A stretch of DNA of 64,000 nt. Origin: Cytobacillus dafuensis. GTDB taxonomy: Bacteria > Bacillota > Bacilli > Bacillales > Cytobacillaceae. A model generated the notes under the pieces. The model ran no database searches and was not told the DNA's origin. It saw nothing but the letters and a program-made list of their open reading frames with translations. The stretch is from contig NZ_CP042593.1 in NCBI RefSeq assembly GCF_007995155.1, forward strand, positions 2,646,001 through 2,710,000, in the 5' to 3' direction. Positions 63,296 through 64,000 of this stretch are shown here, one piece after another. Positions within the stretch are counted from its first letter, which is position 1, and every line of letters starts with the position of its first letter. The position numbers and the translations under genes are program-made.

Positions 63296-64000
63296 TTAAT
63301 TTTTCACCTTAGGATCTAAAGCATCACGGAGTCCATCTCCCACAAAGTTAATACAAAGAATAGTGAGTAGGATTGCAAATCCGGCTGGCATCCAAACCCA
63401 TGGTTTAAATTGCAGAACCATAATCGAAGTTGCTTCATTTAGCATGTTACCCCAACTTGGGATTGGCTGTTGAACACCTACCCCTAAGAAACTTAGTGCA
63501 GATTCTGTTAAGATTGCCTCGGCTGTCTGAAGTGTTCCTTGTACAATAATCGGAGCCATAATGTTTGGTAGGATATGTTTGATAATAATAATGAAATCAC
63601 TTTGCCCCATCGCTTTCGTTGCTTCAATGTATTCCATTTCTCTTAAACGTAATACTTCTCCCCGTACGAGCCTTGTCATAGTCGTCCAACTTACCAAACC
63701 AATAATTATAATTACATTAAAAAGACTAGGTTTGAGAATGGTTGCAACCGTGATTGCTAAGAAAAGGACTGGGAAACAAATGACAACATCTGTGATTCGC
63801 ATAATTACCGTATCGACCCATTTTCCATAGTAGCCTGCTACAACCCCGAGTAGTACACCGGTAAATGTCGCAATCATTACAGCAACAAAGGCAACTGTTA
63901 AGGATACTCTTCCGCCATATATAATCCGTGATAACATATCCCTTCCTAAACTATCCGTACCAAGCAGATGCTCTCCACTAGGAGGAGATAGAACATCATA
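63296..64000 (-). CDS. Peptide ABC importer permease, OppC/DppC type (5' end outside window)
   Basis: At least 234 codons; the frame continues past the window edge. The part in the window starts YDVLSPPSGEHLLGTDSLGRD, the standard OppC periplasmic start of the permease core, followed by MLSRIIYGGRVSL, five helices and the EAA loop YIEATKAMGQSDFIIIIKHILPN. The N-terminal first helix, and presumably OppB beyond it, lie outside. Confidence 0.88.
   Translation of the reverse strand, partial: YDVLSPPSGEHLLGTDSLGRDMLSRIIYGGRVSLTVAFVAVMIATFTGVLLGVVAGYYGKWVDTVIMRITDVVICFPVLFLAITVATILKPSLFNVIIIIGLVSWTTMTRLVRGEVLRLREMEYIEATKAMGQSDFIIIIKHILPNIMAPIIVQGTLQTAEAILTESALSFLGVGVQQPIPSWGNMLNEATSIMVLQFKPWVWMPAGFAILLTILCINFVGDGLRDALDPKVKN

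Overview
The window looks like chromosome of a low-GC, spore-forming member of the Bacillaceae. The support is a set of B. subtilis-type neighbourhoods (alaR-alaT, glpP, a T-box-controlled tyrZ, and a coat-protein/alcohol-dehydrogenase cluster like yraG-yraF-adhB-yraE-yraD), AGGAGG ribosome binding sites, and IS4- and IS110-type insertion sequences. It is not B. subtilis itself: gene order differs, and many degraded genes and dispersed repeats are present. No rRNA, tRNA or CRISPR array was seen.

Layout. 0.3-4.8 kb: a HAD nucleotidase, small orphan genes, and a copC-copD pair. 4.9-6.9 kb: the most notable locus. An ECF41-type sigma factor lies behind a GrdB-like gene interrupted by one in-frame TGA. 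The TGA falls exactly where a redox motif (UxxC) is expected, a hairpin with bacterial SECIS geometry follows it, and a match to the ECF41 promoter consensus lies upstream. 7.3-10.3 kb: alanine transaminase with its Lrp-type regulator, then a hydroquinone-type dioxygenase. 10.4-14.3 kb: a TetR gene paired with a small alarmone synthetase, a frameshifted NERD-domain gene, and six 52-bp tandem repeats. 14.5-18.5 kb: a large secreted subtilase and the wreck of another. 19-30 kb: an accessory zone with an isochorismatase-like hydrolase, LysR/DinB, pseudogenes, an IS231-like element, a 127-bp miniature relative of it, and an NmrA/HxlR divergent pair.

30.6-38.2 kb: a glycerophosphodiester/glycerol-3-phosphate operon made of GlpP, a cytosolic ENPP-type phosphodiesterase, a HAD phosphatase and a UgpABCE-type ABC importer. 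Two related terminator leaders, one before glpP and one before the HAD-ABC block, suggest GlpP antitermination at both points. 38.6-42 kb: tyrZ with a Tyr T-box, then an IS110-family element whose upstream non-coding segment is a bridge-RNA candidate. 43.5-48.2 kb: spore-coat-type CotF proteins around an AdhB-like dehydrogenase with a nonsense TGA, a royal-jelly/yellow-family protein, and a DUF3231 protein. 48.5-54 kb: DUF1904, TPR, subtilisin, a helix-turn-helix protein and SelO. 54.6-64 kb: Crp/Fnr and a class V aminotransferase, then an operon cut by the window edge (DUF3830, FAD oxidoreductase, OppF, OppD, M24 peptidase, OppA, OppC) that reads as uptake and breakdown of small peptides or modified amino acids.

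Twelve full or partial copies of a roughly 70-bp hairpin repeat (core CCACAATCTGGCCC ... GCGCCCGATTGTTGAA) are scattered through the gene gaps, all in one orientation. All calls are by eye; no database search was run.
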